Shown piece by piece: positions 1-9,389 of a stretch of 64,000 nt of DNA. The DNA is from Bifidobacterium callimiconis (lineage in GTDB: Bacteria > Actinomycetota > Actinomycetes > Actinomycetales > Bifidobacteriaceae): NCBI RefSeq assembly GCF_003952005.1, contig NZ_QXGJ01000003.1, positions 186,001 through 250,000 on the forward strand, given 5' to 3'. Both the position numbers and the translations under genes were made by a program. A model generated the notes under the pieces. It saw only the letters and a program-made list of their open reading frames with translations. It had not been told where the DNA came from and did not search any database. Each line of letters opens with the position of its first letter. Position 1 is the stretch's first letter.

Positions 1-333
1 CTCCGGTCTGGCCACGTCGAGGAAGGGGAACACGAGGAACCGCTGCGGGTCGCGGGCGGCGTAGGCGAACAGTTCGTCGTTCGTGGTGTCGTATACCTTG
101 CGTCCGGGCAGCACGGCCTTGACGACATGCGCCTCGTCGAGCTCGCGGCTCAGCGAATCGTAGCTGCGGTCGATGGCGGCGTCGGTGACGTCATAGCCGA
201 AGCCGGAGAAGAACCTGCGGACCATCGTCTCCGAAAAGCCCTTGTCGTAGTGTTCGGAGAACGGTCGCAGACGAAAGTCGATGACGGGACCAAAGTCCGT
301 AGTGTTCGATGATGCGGTGGTTGCGATGGCCAA
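1..333 (-). CDS. amidohydrolase-family protein, N-terminal part (runs off the window)
   Basis: An open minus-strand frame continues past base 1. The protein begins MAIATTASSN and then reads VIDFRLRPFSEHYDKGF, resembling the start of metal-dependent amidohydrolases of the amidohydrolase-2 / ACMSD-like group. The start taken is a TTG at 333 preceded by a G-rich stretch (GGGGGA) at short spacing. An in-frame ATG at 369 gives a 12-residue extension with a poorer ribosome site. About 111 residues are visible. The metal-binding histidines of the family would lie outside the window, so the family call rests on the N-terminal motif only and the substrate cannot be inferred. Confidence 0.5.
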   Translation of the reverse strand, partial: MAIATTASSNTTDFGPVIDFRLRPFSEHYDKGFSETMVRRFFSGFGYDVTDAAIDRSYDSLSRELDEAHVVKAVLPGRKVYDTTNDELFAYAARDPQRFLVFPFLDVARPE

Positions 334-592
334 GATTCCCCCAATCTCGCGGTGCCATTGTGTTTTCATTGCGCCGGATTTGCAGTGTTTTTACGGTGCG
401 AATCCGCGGCGTTGGGGTCAACGCTAGACGAGGGGTCGGGCCGGTTGAACGGGGAATCCATATTCCGGGCCATGTGGGTCATACGCAATAGTGATGCCCG
501 GTTCAAGAACAGCGGCCTCATGGGCTTGGGTGTGGATTCCGGGCACGGATGCGGGTCAAATTGGAGTCAGCGGCCTCGATTCCGGTGCCGGA

Positions 593-775
593 AGGAGACC
601 GGAATGTTCGTTTTTCCTCGTATGCGCTATCGTCCGGAGGTCCGGTTCATCGAACGCCGGTACACAAAACGCAGATACCGAAAATACAACGTTGATTTTT
701 CAACGCTCGATTTTCGGTATCTGCGTTTTGTGCAATATCCGGTTTGGAGACCGGCATTCCGATCGAACATTGCCT
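593..775. repeat. long intergenic hairpin with perfect 23-bp arms
   Basis: Arms at 663-685 and 710-732 are perfect reverse complements (core CGCAGATACCGAAAAT). Inside them lies a second hairpin, CGTTGA-TTTT-TCAACG at 690-705. Shorter complementary pieces outside (GGAATG near 601, CATTCC near 755; AATGTTCG near 604, CGAACATT near 766) could extend the fold. No ORF here looks coding. The rest of the gap 370-881 shows nothing else beyond the ileS terminator. Confidence 0.7.
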
Positions 776-808
776 GACGCAATCGCTCAAAAATCGATCA
801 GAAAACGA

Positions 809-865
809 ACAGTGGCCCCGAACAGCTCAGTGACGATGCGTCACGGAACCGTTCGGGGCCACTGT
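809..865 (-). terminator. terminator downstream of ileS
   Basis: Inverted repeat with 15-bp arms (809-823 and 851-865, core GTGGCCCCGAAC), a small inner hairpin, and a T-rich tail on the minus strand (TTCGTTTTC followed by ATTTTT). It begins 17 bases after the ileS stop codon. Confidence 0.85.
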
Positions 866-881
866 CAGAGCGTCAGATCAC

Positions 882-3800
882 TCACGCCTTGGCGACGGTC
901 ACGCCGATCTCCTTGGCATCGGCGTCGGCGGTGATCTCCACGCCGGCCTCGGCCAGAGTCTCCGCGGCGATCAGGTCGCGGAACTGCTCGGCCTTGGGGG
1001 CGTCGGCGGCGGGCAGCGTCAGCTTCAGCGAGATGCGATCGGCGATGTCGAGACCGGCGTCCTTACGGGCGTCCTGCACGGCGCGGATCACGTCGCGGGC
1101 GTAGCCCTCGGCGATCAGGTCGTCGTTCAGCTCGGTGTCGAGGATCACGAAGCCGCCGGTCGGCAGCGCGGAGGACACGGAGTTGGCGGCCTCATGCGCG
1201 TTCTCCTCCTCCACGCGGTTGATCAGCTCGTACTCGCCTTCGACGAGCGCGATCTCGCCGTTCGGGGTCTCCGCCACGGGAGCGCCGTCGGCACCCACGT
1301 GCCAGGCACCGGTCTTGGACGCCTTGATGGCAAACTGGACGTCCTTGCGCAGGCGCTTACCGGCCACGCGGGCGTTCACCTTGAGCTCGTGGACGATCTT
1401 GAGACCCTGGGAGCCGGCGTCCTCCATGGTGCAGAACTCGATGTCCTTCACGTTGAGCTCGGACTTGAGGATCTCGGCGTATGCCTTGACGGCCTCGGCA
1501 TCCTCTACCACGACGGTGAGCTTGGCGAGCGGCTGGCGCACGCGGATCTTCTGCGCCTTGCGCAGCGACAGCGTGCCGGACACGACTTCGCGCACCTTCT
1601 CCATGGCGGCGACGAGCTTGTCGTCGGCCACGAGGACCTTGCCCAGCTCGGTCGGCTCGCCGGTCTTCTCATCGGCGAGGAACGGCCAGTCGGCCAGATG
1701 GACGGACTCGCCGCCGGTCAGGCCGCGCCAGATCGTCTCGGTCTCCATCGGGGCGAGCGGGGCCATCACGCGGCACAGCACCTCGAGCACGGTGTACAGG
1801 GTGTTGAACGCGTTGACGTCCTCCTGCCAGAAGCGATCACGGGTGTTGCGGATGTACCAGTTGGTGAGCACGTCGATGAAGTCGCCCACCTCGTCGCACG
1901 CGTCGGAGATGGCGAACGTGTCGAGCGAATGCTGCACGCCGGCGACCAGCTTGCGCAGACGGGCCAGCAGGTAGCGGTCCATCTCCGGCAGTCCGGCCAC
2001 CTCGTCGGCGGTGAGCGTGCGGGCGTCGAAGCCCTCGCCCTTGTTCGCGGCGTTCGCGTACAGGGTGAAGAAGTAGTAGGAGCTCCACAGCGGCAGCATG
2101 ACCTGACGCACGGTGTCGCGGATGCCCTCGGCGGTGACGATCAGGTTGCCGCCGCGCAGGATCGGGGACGACATGAGGAACCAGCGCATGGCGTCGGAAC
2201 CGTACTTGTCGAACACGCCGTTGACGTCCGGGTAGTTGCGCAGGTGCTTCGACATCTTCTGGCCGTCGGAGCCGAGCACGATGCCGTGGCAGATCACGTT
2301 CTTGAACGCCGGGCGGTCGAACAGGGCGGTGGCCATCACGTGCAGCAGGTAGAACCAGCCGCGGGTCTGGCCGATGTACTCGACGATGTAGTCGGCCGGG
2401 AAGTGCTGCTCGAACTTCTCCTTGTTCTCGAACGGGTAGTGGAACTGCGCGAACGACATGGAGCCGGACTCGAACCAGCAGTCGAGCACGTCAGAGATGC
2501 GGTGCATGTGGCTCTTGCCGGTCGGGTCGTCCGGGTTGGGGCGGGTCAGGTTGTCGATCCACGGACGGTGCATGTTGATGTTGCCGTCCTTGTCGCGCGG
2601 GTAGTCGCCGAAGTCGGCCTTGAGCTCCTCGAGGGAGCCGTACACGTCCACGCGCGGGTACTTCGGATCGTCGGACACCCACACCGGGATCGGGGAGCCC
2701 CAGAAGCGGTTGCGGGAGATGGACCAGTCGCGGGCGTTGGCGAGCCACTTGCCGAACTGGCCGTCCTTCACGTTCTCCGGGATCCAGTTGATCTCCTGGT
2801 TGAGCTCGAGCAGGCGCGGCTTGATCTTGGTCACGGACACGAACCAGGAGCTCACCGGCTTGTAGATCAGCGGGGTGGCGCAGCGCCAGCAGTGCGGGTA
2901 GGAGTGCACGTAGCTCTTCTCCTGGAAGAGGATGGCGCGCTTCTCCTCCGGGATCTCGGCGAGCGGGCCGTCACCGGCACGCAGGTTGCGCAGAATCGGC
3001 AGGTTGGCATCGAACACGAACATGCCCTCGTACTCGGGGCACTGCGAGGTGAACTTGCAGCCGGCGTCGAGCACGTCGGTGCTCTTGATACCCTTGGCGT
3101 TGAGCGTGTTCATATCGTCCTCGCCGTAGGGGGCCTGGTGGACCAGACCGGTACCTTCGACGGTGTCGACGTAGTCAGCGGTGAAGATCGTGTAGCCGTT
3201 CGGGCCGGGGACGTTGCCCTCGGATTCGGCGGTCTCGCCCGAGAAGTACGGGAACACCGGCCAGTAACGCCAGCCCTCCATCTCGGAGCCCTTGAGCTCG
3301 CGCACGATCTCGTAGTTCTCGCCGAGTTCCTTCTCGTAATGCGGCAGCAGGGCCTTGCCGAAGTAGAACTTCTTGCCGGCGAACTTGCCTTCGGTCGGCT
3401 TCACCTCAACGTAGTCGATGTCGGCGCCGACCACGATCGCGAAGTTGGTGGGCACGGTCCACGGGGTGGTGGTCCAGAACACGGCGTAGGCGTCCTCGTC
3501 GCGCAGCTTGACGGCTACGGAGACGGTGGTGTCCTGACGGTCCTGGTACACGTCGGCGTCCATGCGCAGCTCGTGCGCGGACAGCGGGGTGCGGTCCTTC
3601 GGGCAGTACGGCAGCACGCGGTAGCCCTGGTAGGCCAGGCCCTTCTCGTACAGCTGCTTGAACGCCCACATCACCGACTCCATGTACGGGATGTTCAGGG
3701 TCTTGTAGCCGTGCTCGAAGTCCACCCAGCGGGCCTGACGGTGCACGTAGTCCTGCCATTCGTTCGTGTACTTGAGCACGGAGGCACGGCAGGCGTCGTT

Positions 3801-4196
3801 GAACTTGTCGATGCCCATCTCCTCGATCTGCTCGACCGAGTCGATGCCAAGCTCCTTCTGCGCCTCGAGCTCGGCGGGCAGGCCGTGGGTGTCCCAGCCG
3901 AACACACGATTGACCTTGCGGCCCTTCATGGTCTGGTAGCGCGGGATCACGTCCTTGGCATAGCCGGTCAGCAGATGGCCGTAGTGCGGCAGGCCGTTGG
4001 CGAACGGCGGGCCGTCGAAGAACACGAACTCGTTCTGGCTGTGGTCGCCGGAGGGGTTGCGCTCAACGGACTTCTGGAAGGTATCGTCCTTGTCCCAATA
4101 GTCGAGGGTCTTCACCTCGAGATCGGGGAAGCTGGGATTCGGGGCCACGTGCTCCAGGCTGGAGTCGGCCGCAGCCTTCGGGAACTTATTGCTCAC
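882..4196 (-). CDS. ileS: isoleucine--tRNA ligase
   Basis: Charges tRNA-Ile with isoleucine in the cytoplasm. It is a class Ia synthetase of 1104 aa. The HIGH-type motif appears as PFANGLPHYGHLL near residue 70 and the KMSKS motif as DGQKMSKHLRN near residue 650. The CP1 editing domain contains VFWTTTPWTVPTN, and an anticodon-binding domain fills the C-terminal third. The length suits the actinobacterial/eukaryote-like IleS group. The start is taken as GTG at 4196 because AGGAGA at 4203-4208 sits 6 bases upstream; the ATG at 4211 would overlap that ribosome site. A T-box leader precedes the gene. Confidence 0.97.
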   Translation of the reverse strand: MSNKFPKAAADSSLEHVAPNPSFPDLEVKTLDYWDKDDTFQKSVERNPSGDHSQNEFVFFDGPPFANGLPHYGHLLTGYAKDVIPRYQTMKGRKVNRVFGWDTHGLPAELEAQKELGIDSVEQIEEMGIDKFNDACRASVLKYTNEWQDYVHRQARWVDFEHGYKTLNIPYMESVMWAFKQLYEKGLAYQGYRVLPYCPKDRTPLSAHELRMDADVYQDRQDTTVSVAVKLRDEDAYAVFWTTTPWTVPTNFAIVVGADIDYVEVKPTEGKFAGKKFYFGKALLPHYEKELGENYEIVRELKGSEMEGWRYWPVFPYFSGETAESEGNVPGPNGYTIFTADYVDTVEGTGLVHQAPYGEDDMNTLNAKGIKSTDVLDAGCKFTSQCPEYEGMFVFDANLPILRNLRAGDGPLAEIPEEKRAILFQEKSYVHSYPHCWRCATPLIYKPVSSWFVSVTKIKPRLLELNQEINWIPENVKDGQFGKWLANARDWSISRNRFWGSPIPVWVSDDPKYPRVDVYGSLEELKADFGDYPRDKDGNINMHRPWIDNLTRPNPDDPTGKSHMHRISDVLDCWFESGSMSFAQFHYPFENKEKFEQHFPADYIVEYIGQTRGWFYLLHVMATALFDRPAFKNVICHGIVLGSDGQKMSKHLRNYPDVNGVFDKYGSDAMRWFLMSSPILRGGNLIVTAEGIRDTVRQVMLPLWSSYYFFTLYANAANKGEGFDARTLTADEVAGLPEMDRYLLARLRKLVAGVQHSLDTFAISDACDEVGDFIDVLTNWYIRNTRDRFWQEDVNAFNTLYTVLEVLCRVMAPLAPMETETIWRGLTGGESVHLADWPFLADEKTGEPTELGKVLVADDKLVAAMEKVREVVSGTLSLRKAQKIRVRQPLAKLTVVVEDAEAVKAYAEILKSELNVKDIEFCTMEDAGSQGLKIVHELKVNARVAGKRLRKDVQFAIKASKTGAWHVGADGAPVAETPNGEIALVEGEYELINRVEEENAHEAANSVSSALPTGGFVILDTELNDDLIAEGYARDVIRAVQDARKDAGLDIADRISLKLTLPAADAPKAEQFRDLIAAETLAEAGVEITADADAKEIGVTVAKA

Positions 4197-4202
4197 CGCT
4201 GG

Positions 4203-4390
4203 TCTCCTCATTCACAGTGTCACCATTACTACTGCTACGAGGACGACCGGATGCTACGACGTGTGAAACATGCTGACCGCACGCAACGTTTGTGCATGCG
4301 AACGCGCTCGCCGCCGGGCACCGACCGCGGTACCACCTCGCTTGCCGCACCGATGTCCCGAAACCTCGTGGAACGGTGATGCGACCGCTT
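4203..4390 (-). promoter_or_regulatory. T-box riboswitch in the ileS leader, translational type
   Basis: On the minus strand 4326-4338 reads AGGTGGTACCGCG, the conserved T-box bulge that pairs with the acceptor end of uncharged tRNA. ATC (Ile) triplets that could act as specifier lie upstream, at 4352-4354 and 4378-4380. Between the T-box and the start codon there is GTCGTCCTCG (around 4237-4246) whose TCCTC can pair with GAGGA of the ribosome site (4205-4209). No terminator run of T follows. This matches the actinobacterial ileS class in which tRNA binding frees the ribosome site. The outer limits and the true specifier are estimates. Confidence 0.8.
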
Positions 4391-4590
4391 GTCTAGGGCT
4401 GTGTCGGGCCCACCCGCCGGGTCTAATAAGCCGCGTATCCCGCCCGCCATGCCGAGGATGTGAACCAGACACTGGCGATGGCGAACGCGCGACCGTTCTT
4501 CCGGAAGCTCCCCGCTGATAACGGATCGATGCTTACCACGTCACATGATAACACCGGTTGCGGAAGGCAAGAGCCTGCGTGGCGAATCAG

Positions 4591-4631
4591 CGGACGTGAC
4601 GGCGCGGACAAAGGCCATTCCGTCACGTCCG
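4591..4631 (-). terminator. hairpin downstream of the surface-protein gene
   Basis: Perfect 12-bp arms (CGGACGTGACGG at 4591-4602, complement at 4620-4631) 29 bases after the stop codon of the upstream minus-strand gene. No T-run follows on either strand, as is common for hairpin terminators in high-GC actinobacteria. Confidence 0.55.
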
Positions 4632-4659
4632 TGGTTCAGTGAACCGTTCGGGATCGGTA

Positions 4660-7600
4660 TCAGCGACGAGCCCTGCGACAGTTGATCACGAAAGCGCTTC
4701 CGACAATCAGCGCAAACGCGGCGAACACGCCCACGCCGGCGACTGCGGTGCCGGTGGCGGAGAGTCTGTTCGTCTTCTTCGCAGACGTCGTCTGCGGGTT
4801 CTTGATCGTCTTATTCGCGTTGGGCTGGGCGTTCTGCGTGGCGGCTGTGGCGTTGCCACCGTTGCCGTCGGTCTTGCCGCCGTTGCCACCATCGGTGGTC
4901 TCTCCGCCCGGCTGATCCGTGCCGTCACCAGGCTGGTTCGGCTCACCGGAACCGCCATCGGAGGCGTCCGTCTTCTCGAACACGGCCTGGATCGCCACAT
5001 CCTTGTTGGTCATGGCAAAGGCGTTGTCCTTCACGTCGACGCCGCCGTACAGCACCTTCCACTCCTTGAGACGATAGCCGTCGTTGGGCTTGGCGGCGAG
5101 GGTCACCCGCTCCCCCTGCGCGGCGGTCGTCACGTCAGCCGATGCGGTGCCGTTGCCGTCGTCGTTCACCGTGATCGCGTACTTTACCTTCTGGGTATTG
5201 GGGGTTCGCCACAGCTGCGTGCCGTAGAACGGGTTGGCCGTGCCGATCAGCAGATAGTCGCTGGTCTTGGCGAAGATACGCAGACCGTGGTTGTACCGGT
5301 CTCCGAAGCCGTTGTTGGTCACGGTCTCAACGTTCACCTTGCCGTCCTTGTCGCTGACCGCATACAGGTCGAATCCTCGCTTGGACGTCTTGAGATACTT
5401 GACCGACTTCGCGTATGCCTGCAGGTTCTCCTTGGTGGTGAGCTTGAGCAGCATGTCGTACAGCGGCTTCAGATTGTCGGGCACCGTGATCTTGGCGTAT
5501 TCGTCGAGCAGCTGCGCGTAGGCGTCACGGAACTGTGCACCGTCGGAGGCCTTGGCGCCGATCAGGGAGTCAAGTGCGTTGAGTTGGTTGTTGAGATCGT
5601 TGATCTGGTCGGTGAGTGCAGTGTCGTCGAGGGAACCGGGGACGATGTCGCCGTCCGTGATGCCTTTGACAAGTTCGGTAGTTTGATCGTCAGTTAGACT
5701 GACCTTGGTCGCAGAGTCCTTTCCGGACTTGGAGTCGAGCGACAGCGTCTGCGGCATGGTCTGCTTCTTGCGGTCGGATGCCTGGGTCACGGCGCTGGCG
5801 ACAAGATCAGCGGCGGCGCCGGAGTCCGTATTGGCGGAATCGGCACTGCGGGCAGAGAACATGGCGGCTCCCGACGCGTCGCCTCCGTTCGCGGCATCCT
5901 TGCCGGAGTTCGCAGCATCCTTGATCAGCAGTTCAAGGAACACGCGCAGATAGTTGATCTGCTTCTTCCATTCGTCCGGAGTCATGTGGATCAGATCGCC
6001 GTTGGTGAACTGCGCGATCGGCTCGAGCAGGGTGGTCGTGTCCATCGTGCCGATGTACAGCTTGCCTTCGTAGACGGTGGCCTGCCACGTGTACTGGTTC
6101 ATGTGCGAACCGTATCCGGTGCCGGTGCCGGAGATGCCGCCCTTGGGGAACATGTCCGTGGGATCGCCCACCACGAGTTCGATGTTCTCATCAGCGTCCA
6201 TGCGGTACAGGTTGATCGACTGCTCGAGATTGGTGGCCTGGGTGGTGAAGTTCTTCTGCAGCACGAAGCCCTGCAGCGCACTGGAGACGTCGTTGTAGTC
6301 GCCGATGTAGAGGTGGCCGTTGTATTTGACGAGCGTGGCCGCGCCGGCACTGATGCGCGACGGGTCGATGCCGTACGTGTACCTGGCGCCCTTGGCGGTG
6401 TCGCCCACCACGCGGCTCCATGTCCAGCTGGAGCGTTCAGTCGGGTCGCCGTTGACGGTGCCACGCCAGATGGAGAACGCCCGCTTGGTGCCCTGCGCGT
6501 TCTGGTTGGCGGGCGTGCCCGTGCAGACCACCACATACAGCTGCCCGTTGTATTCGATCGCCTGGTAGATGCCGCCGCCACCGTTGACGTCGGTACGATG
6601 CCATGCCGGTTCCCCGCCGAAGTCCTCCATCGTGGCGATGGTCTTGAACGAGTCCTTGCCCGCAGACGGATCCTTGGATGCGGTCAGGAAGACACCGTCG
6701 TTGTCAAGCGCGCCTGCGATGAGCGTGCCGTTGAAGTCGGCGATCGCACGGGTGGACGTGAACACGTTGTCGGCGATGAGCTTGTCATAGCGGGTCTTGC
6801 CGGCCTCGCTCGTCGCCTTGTCGTCGGAAAGGATGCCGAGCGCGTCGTACACGCAGGTGATCCGGTCGTTGTCCTCCGGATCGATCTGGTAGATCACGGG
6901 GAAGCCGTTCTGTCTGGCCAGTGCGGTGGCGAGCTCCTTCTGGTTCAGATGCGTGGTGTCGACGATCATGCCCACAAAATAGATCTTGCCGTTCAGCACA
7001 AGCGCATCACGGAACGTGGGCATGACGCCTGTTTCGCGAGACATGAGGATCTTCATCTCGCCGGTCTTCACGTTCACCTTGACCAGGATGCCGCCAGCCT
7101 GCATGCCGTCAGGCTCGCCCATGTACAGGTTGCCGTTGTACATGGTGTCCATGGCGGCCTTCATGGCCTCGGCCGACATGCCGGGAACGCTGTAGTTGAG
7201 AATATTGGCGATGCCAAGACCGCCGTACATGGTGTTGATGTACACCCAGTCGCCGTAGACGGCAGACGCATAGCTGTACGATTGGCCGCGGGAGCCGTTG
7301 CCCTCCTGGCTCACGCCCTGCTCGTACGGTCTGACCAGTCCCTTGCCGGCGTAGTCGACGATGCCGTCGTTGGTCTCCACGCCAGAGCCGGCGTGGGAGA
7401 TCTTGCTGAACGTCATGCCGTCGCCGGTGTAGGTGGCGACGGGGCTGAGCGCGGATGCACCGGTCTTGGTGGCGGCGGGGGCAGCGGACGCGGCAGGGGC
7501 GATCATCATGGCGAGCGCAGCCGTGATCGCGGCGAACGTTCCCGCCACACGACGGATGGCGTGAGCACGTGCCCCAGACGTCCCTCGATCCGCGCGGCCC

Positions 7601-7677
7601 TTCTCCGAGCGGATGGCGTGATCATCCCGTCTCTTGACGGGAGCGGATGAATCTTCGACATGGCTGTTTCTGACCAT
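4660..7677 (-). CDS. large secreted surface protein with sortase-type anchor
   Basis: 1005 aa. A basic N-terminal stretch is followed by a signal peptide core (FAAITAALAMMIAPAASA, about residues 48-66). The central 700 residues have repeated Y-NG-LYI/G-L-type strands that suggest a beta-propeller-like extracellular domain, but I do not recognise a family. A bacterial repeat (InlB-B-like) module lies near residues 845-920 (GYRLKEWKV then AIQAVFE). A Gly/Asn/Thr-rich linker leads to LSATG, a hydrophobic segment and the tail NCRRARR, the layout of a sortase substrate with a non-canonical LPXTG motif. The ribosome site AAGGAAG lies 4 bases before the ATG. The role may be adhesion or glycan binding; that is inference. 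Confidence 0.75.
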   Translation of the reverse strand: MVRNSHVEDSSAPVKRRDDHAIRSEKGRADRGTSGARAHAIRRVAGTFAAITAALAMMIAPAASAAPAATKTGASALSPVATYTGDGMTFSKISHAGSGVETNDGIVDYAGKGLVRPYEQGVSQEGNGSRGQSYSYASAVYGDWVYINTMYGGLGIANILNYSVPGMSAEAMKAAMDTMYNGNLYMGEPDGMQAGGILVKVNVKTGEMKILMSRETGVMPTFRDALVLNGKIYFVGMIVDTTHLNQKELATALARQNGFPVIYQIDPEDNDRITCVYDALGILSDDKATSEAGKTRYDKLIADNVFTSTRAIADFNGTLIAGALDNDGVFLTASKDPSAGKDSFKTIATMEDFGGEPAWHRTDVNGGGGIYQAIEYNGQLYVVVCTGTPANQNAQGTKRAFSIWRGTVNGDPTERSSWTWSRVVGDTAKGARYTYGIDPSRISAGAATLVKYNGHLYIGDYNDVSSALQGFVLQKNFTTQATNLEQSINLYRMDADENIELVVGDPTDMFPKGGISGTGTGYGSHMNQYTWQATVYEGKLYIGTMDTTTLLEPIAQFTNGDLIHMTPDEWKKQINYLRVFLELLIKDAANSGKDAANGGDASGAAMFSARSADSANTDSGAAADLVASAVTQASDRKKQTMPQTLSLDSKSGKDSATKVSLTDDQTTELVKGITDGDIVPGSLDDTALTDQINDLNNQLNALDSLIGAKASDGAQFRDAYAQLLDEYAKITVPDNLKPLYDMLLKLTTKENLQAYAKSVKYLKTSKRGFDLYAVSDKDGKVNVETVTNNGFGDRYNHGLRIFAKTSDYLLIGTANPFYGTQLWRTPNTQKVKYAITVNDDGNGTASADVTTAAQGERVTLAAKPNDGYRLKEWKVLYGGVDVKDNAFAMTNKDVAIQAVFEKTDASDGGSGEPNQPGDGTDQPGGETTDGGNGGKTDGNGGNATAATQNAQPNANKTIKNPQTTSAKKTNRLSATGTAVAGVGVFAAFALIVGSAFVINCRRARR

Positions 7678-7830
7678 GGATCTTCCTTCTTCAATGTTGC
7701 GTGGCCGACTCGAATGACGGGGGTACTGCTTGTTATGGATTCGTCACCGGGCCGCACTGACAGACTTCGTCAGCATCGTATTGCGATTATTGAATTATCG
7801 TGGTCCTCTTCCTCGGGATGACCAAGCAAC

Positions 7831-7858
7831 AGCGTACCCCTACGGGGTTACATGACAA
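7831..7858 (-). promoter_or_regulatory. candidate promoter of the surface-protein gene
   Basis: On the minus strand TTGTCA (7853-7858) and TACGCT (7831-7836) are 16 bases apart and would give a leader of about 150 bases. A CCCCGTAGGGG palindrome lies in the spacer. Apart from this and the hairpin at 8039-8080 I see nothing else in 7678-8091. Confidence 0.3.
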
Positions 7859-8038
7859 ATATTGGAGGGCATGACGGGAACCGGCCAAGGATATTCAACA
7901 ATGTCAAAAAATAACGCATGCGGACCACGCCGTCCGCACTCTTCCTACGGATTCCGGTTCACGCGATGAAAGCGCATACGAATCGTGAACTGGATCGTGA
8001 AACGGCAACAACCGAATCTCAACGTTTTGAAGACTTCA

Positions 8039-8080
8039 GCCAGTTCACGCCACGAAACCCCCGATAAAGCGTGAACTGGC
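8039..8080 (-). terminator. hairpin downstream of the 189-aa unknown gene
   Basis: 12-bp perfect arms GCCAGTTCACGC (8039-8050) and complement (8069-8080). The same GTGAACTGG core also occurs singly at about 7984-7992, so the region may hold a repeated operator instead of, or as well as, a terminator. Confidence 0.5.
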
Positions 8081-8091
8081 CGTCGCGGTGC

Positions 8092-8661
8092 CTACGCCGC
8101 GTGATGCTTGCGATCGATCTCGTCCTGCAGCTTGAGCAGGTCGCGGATGGTGGAAAGCACGCGGAAGATGATCTCGCAACGATGGGAGGCCGCGCGTTCG
8201 CCGGTCAGATGCGTGTGGACGATCTCGCGCTCGTCGGCAGGCTCAGTGCCGTGCAGTGCCACATCCAGTCGGACGCAGAATCCGACGGCGAGGGACTTCT
8301 CATCCTCCGACGCCAGTTCATCATGCAGCTCAAAGGTCTTGTCCGTCGGATCCTCGTGCGTCAGCAGCGTGGCCAGCGCGGCGGGCACCGTCTCAATCTC
8401 CTGAGCCACATTGCGCAGTACGCGGATGATGCTCTGGTTGAGCTCGCCCTCCTCAACGGCCTCGATGAGGCGCTCCACATCCGTCACACGCAGATCGGCA
8501 TGGCACTGCTGCCGGATATGCTTGCGGATCGCAAACACCATGACAAGGCCCAACATCGTGGCCTTCTTCTTGCCTGGTTCAAGGTGAGCATGCTGGGAAT
8601 GACCGACCTGGGCCGACTGAAATGACTGTGTATCACGCGGAGTTTGCTGTTCACTTGCCAT
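8092..8661 (-). CDS. hypothetical protein, 189 aa, unknown function
   Basis: No family recognised. The protein is mostly helical, soluble and charged, with no signal peptide or membrane span. It contains HADLRVTDVERLIEAVEEGE near residue 55 and ends DLLKLQDEIDRKHHAA. It is rich in His at both ends. Translation may start at ATG 8661 or at GTG 8667; neither has a strong ribosome site. The gene stands alone between the surface-protein gene and the 195-bp repeat next to the CRISPR island. The even composition and lack of stops over 189 codons support a real gene. Confidence 0.65.
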   Translation of the reverse strand: MASEQQTPRDTQSFQSAQVGHSQHAHLEPGKKKATMLGLVMVFAIRKHIRQQCHADLRVTDVERLIEAVEEGELNQSIIRVLRNVAQEIETVPAALATLLTHEDPTDKTFELHDELASEDEKSLAVGFCVRLDVALHGTEPADEREIVHTHLTGERAASHRCEIIFRVLSTIRDLLKLQDEIDRKHHAA

Positions 8662-8808
8662 AGGCACCAGCCTAGTCCGCGGAACGCGGGAGGTCAGGCC
8701 AAGGTACGGTATGTGGGCTGATTAACAGTACGGAGCACGGCAATGTGGCGAAGACAGCGCAACGAATGACGATATTCCAAATGACATGATCGGCACGGAC
8801 ATGTTCGG

Positions 8809-9003
8809 GCAATCTTCGAGTTCTGAAGTGATTTGCTCCCTTTGCAGACACCTATCTCCAAGTTCTGAAGTACGCAGAGCATAAAACCGAAGTAGCAGCG
8901 CTGCAATTGCAACACTTATACTCCGGATTCCATGACTAGAGACTTCAGAACTTGGAGATTGATGTCTGCAAGACTCCTCAACCACGTCAGAACTTGGAGA
9001 TAG
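8809..9003. repeat. 195-bp palindromic element, subfamily A, copy 1
   Basis: Starts GCAATCT and ends GAGATAG. Outer arms carry GAGTTCTGAAGTG and CACGTCAGAACTTGGAG. Inner arms are ATCTCCAAGTTCTGAAGT and its perfect complement ACTTCAGAACTTGGAGAT, with GCAGACA / TGTCTGC pairing between outer and inner arms. It lies 26 bases downstream of the I-E cas2 stop. Four other copies of identical length occur in the window. Confidence 0.9.
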
Positions 9004-9029
9004 CTGACAATCAAGATTCGCTTACACAT

Positions 9030-9389
9030 CTACCGTCCAAACCGTCGGCGGCGGGAAGCGTTGCTCCAACCGGTTTTCGGCGTTTTGCGAGCGCCGTTGC
9101 TTCGCTGTTTCTGATTAGAGTTGGGACGCATGATGAGTTTCAGCCCGTCATAGTCGACCGGCTCCCATTCCTGACCGTGCGTGCGAAATTCCATGCCCTG
9201 CTCGTTATCAGAGGGATAGACCATGACGGCACGCCCTTTGCCGAGATTTTCCAGGATCTGCTCCCACAACAGTTCCCTCACACGTGTGGAGACCTTGCCC
9301 ACGTATACGCCAGGTGAGATTTCGAACAGCCAACGAGTCAAATGGCCGCGCAGTCTTGGCGGGGAGACGGTCAGCACGATGACGATCAT
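9030..9389 (-). CDS. cas2: type I-E CRISPR adaptation endonuclease Cas2
   Basis: 119 aa, Cas2e family (CT1974/YgbF type). It forms the core of the Cas1-Cas2 integrase that inserts new spacers. Residues 1-95 have the Cas2e fold signature: MIVIVLTVSPPRLRGHLTRW, FEISPGVYVG, and GMEFRTHGQ. The last 25 residues (from NQKQRSNGARK to RRRRFGR) are an unusually basic extension. The start overlaps the cas1 stop by four bases (ATGA), so the two are translationally coupled. Last gene of the I-E operon. Confidence 0.93.
   Translation of the reverse strand: MIVIVLTVSPPRLRGHLTRWLFEISPGVYVGKVSTRVRELLWEQILENLGKGRAVMVYPSDNEQGMEFRTHGQEWEPVDYDGLKLIMRPNSNQKQRSNGARKTPKTGWSNASRRRRFGR

Noticed and set aside
1194..4379. 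1061-codon frame opposite ileS
   Set aside because: Antisense shadow of ileS with repetitive His/Gly/Leu composition.
8694..8985. Short ORFs inside the 195-bp elements, with similar peptides in several copies
   Set aside because: The similarity follows from the DNA repeat; the palindrome opens comparable frames on both strands, there is no ribosome site, and subfamily B encodes different peptides.
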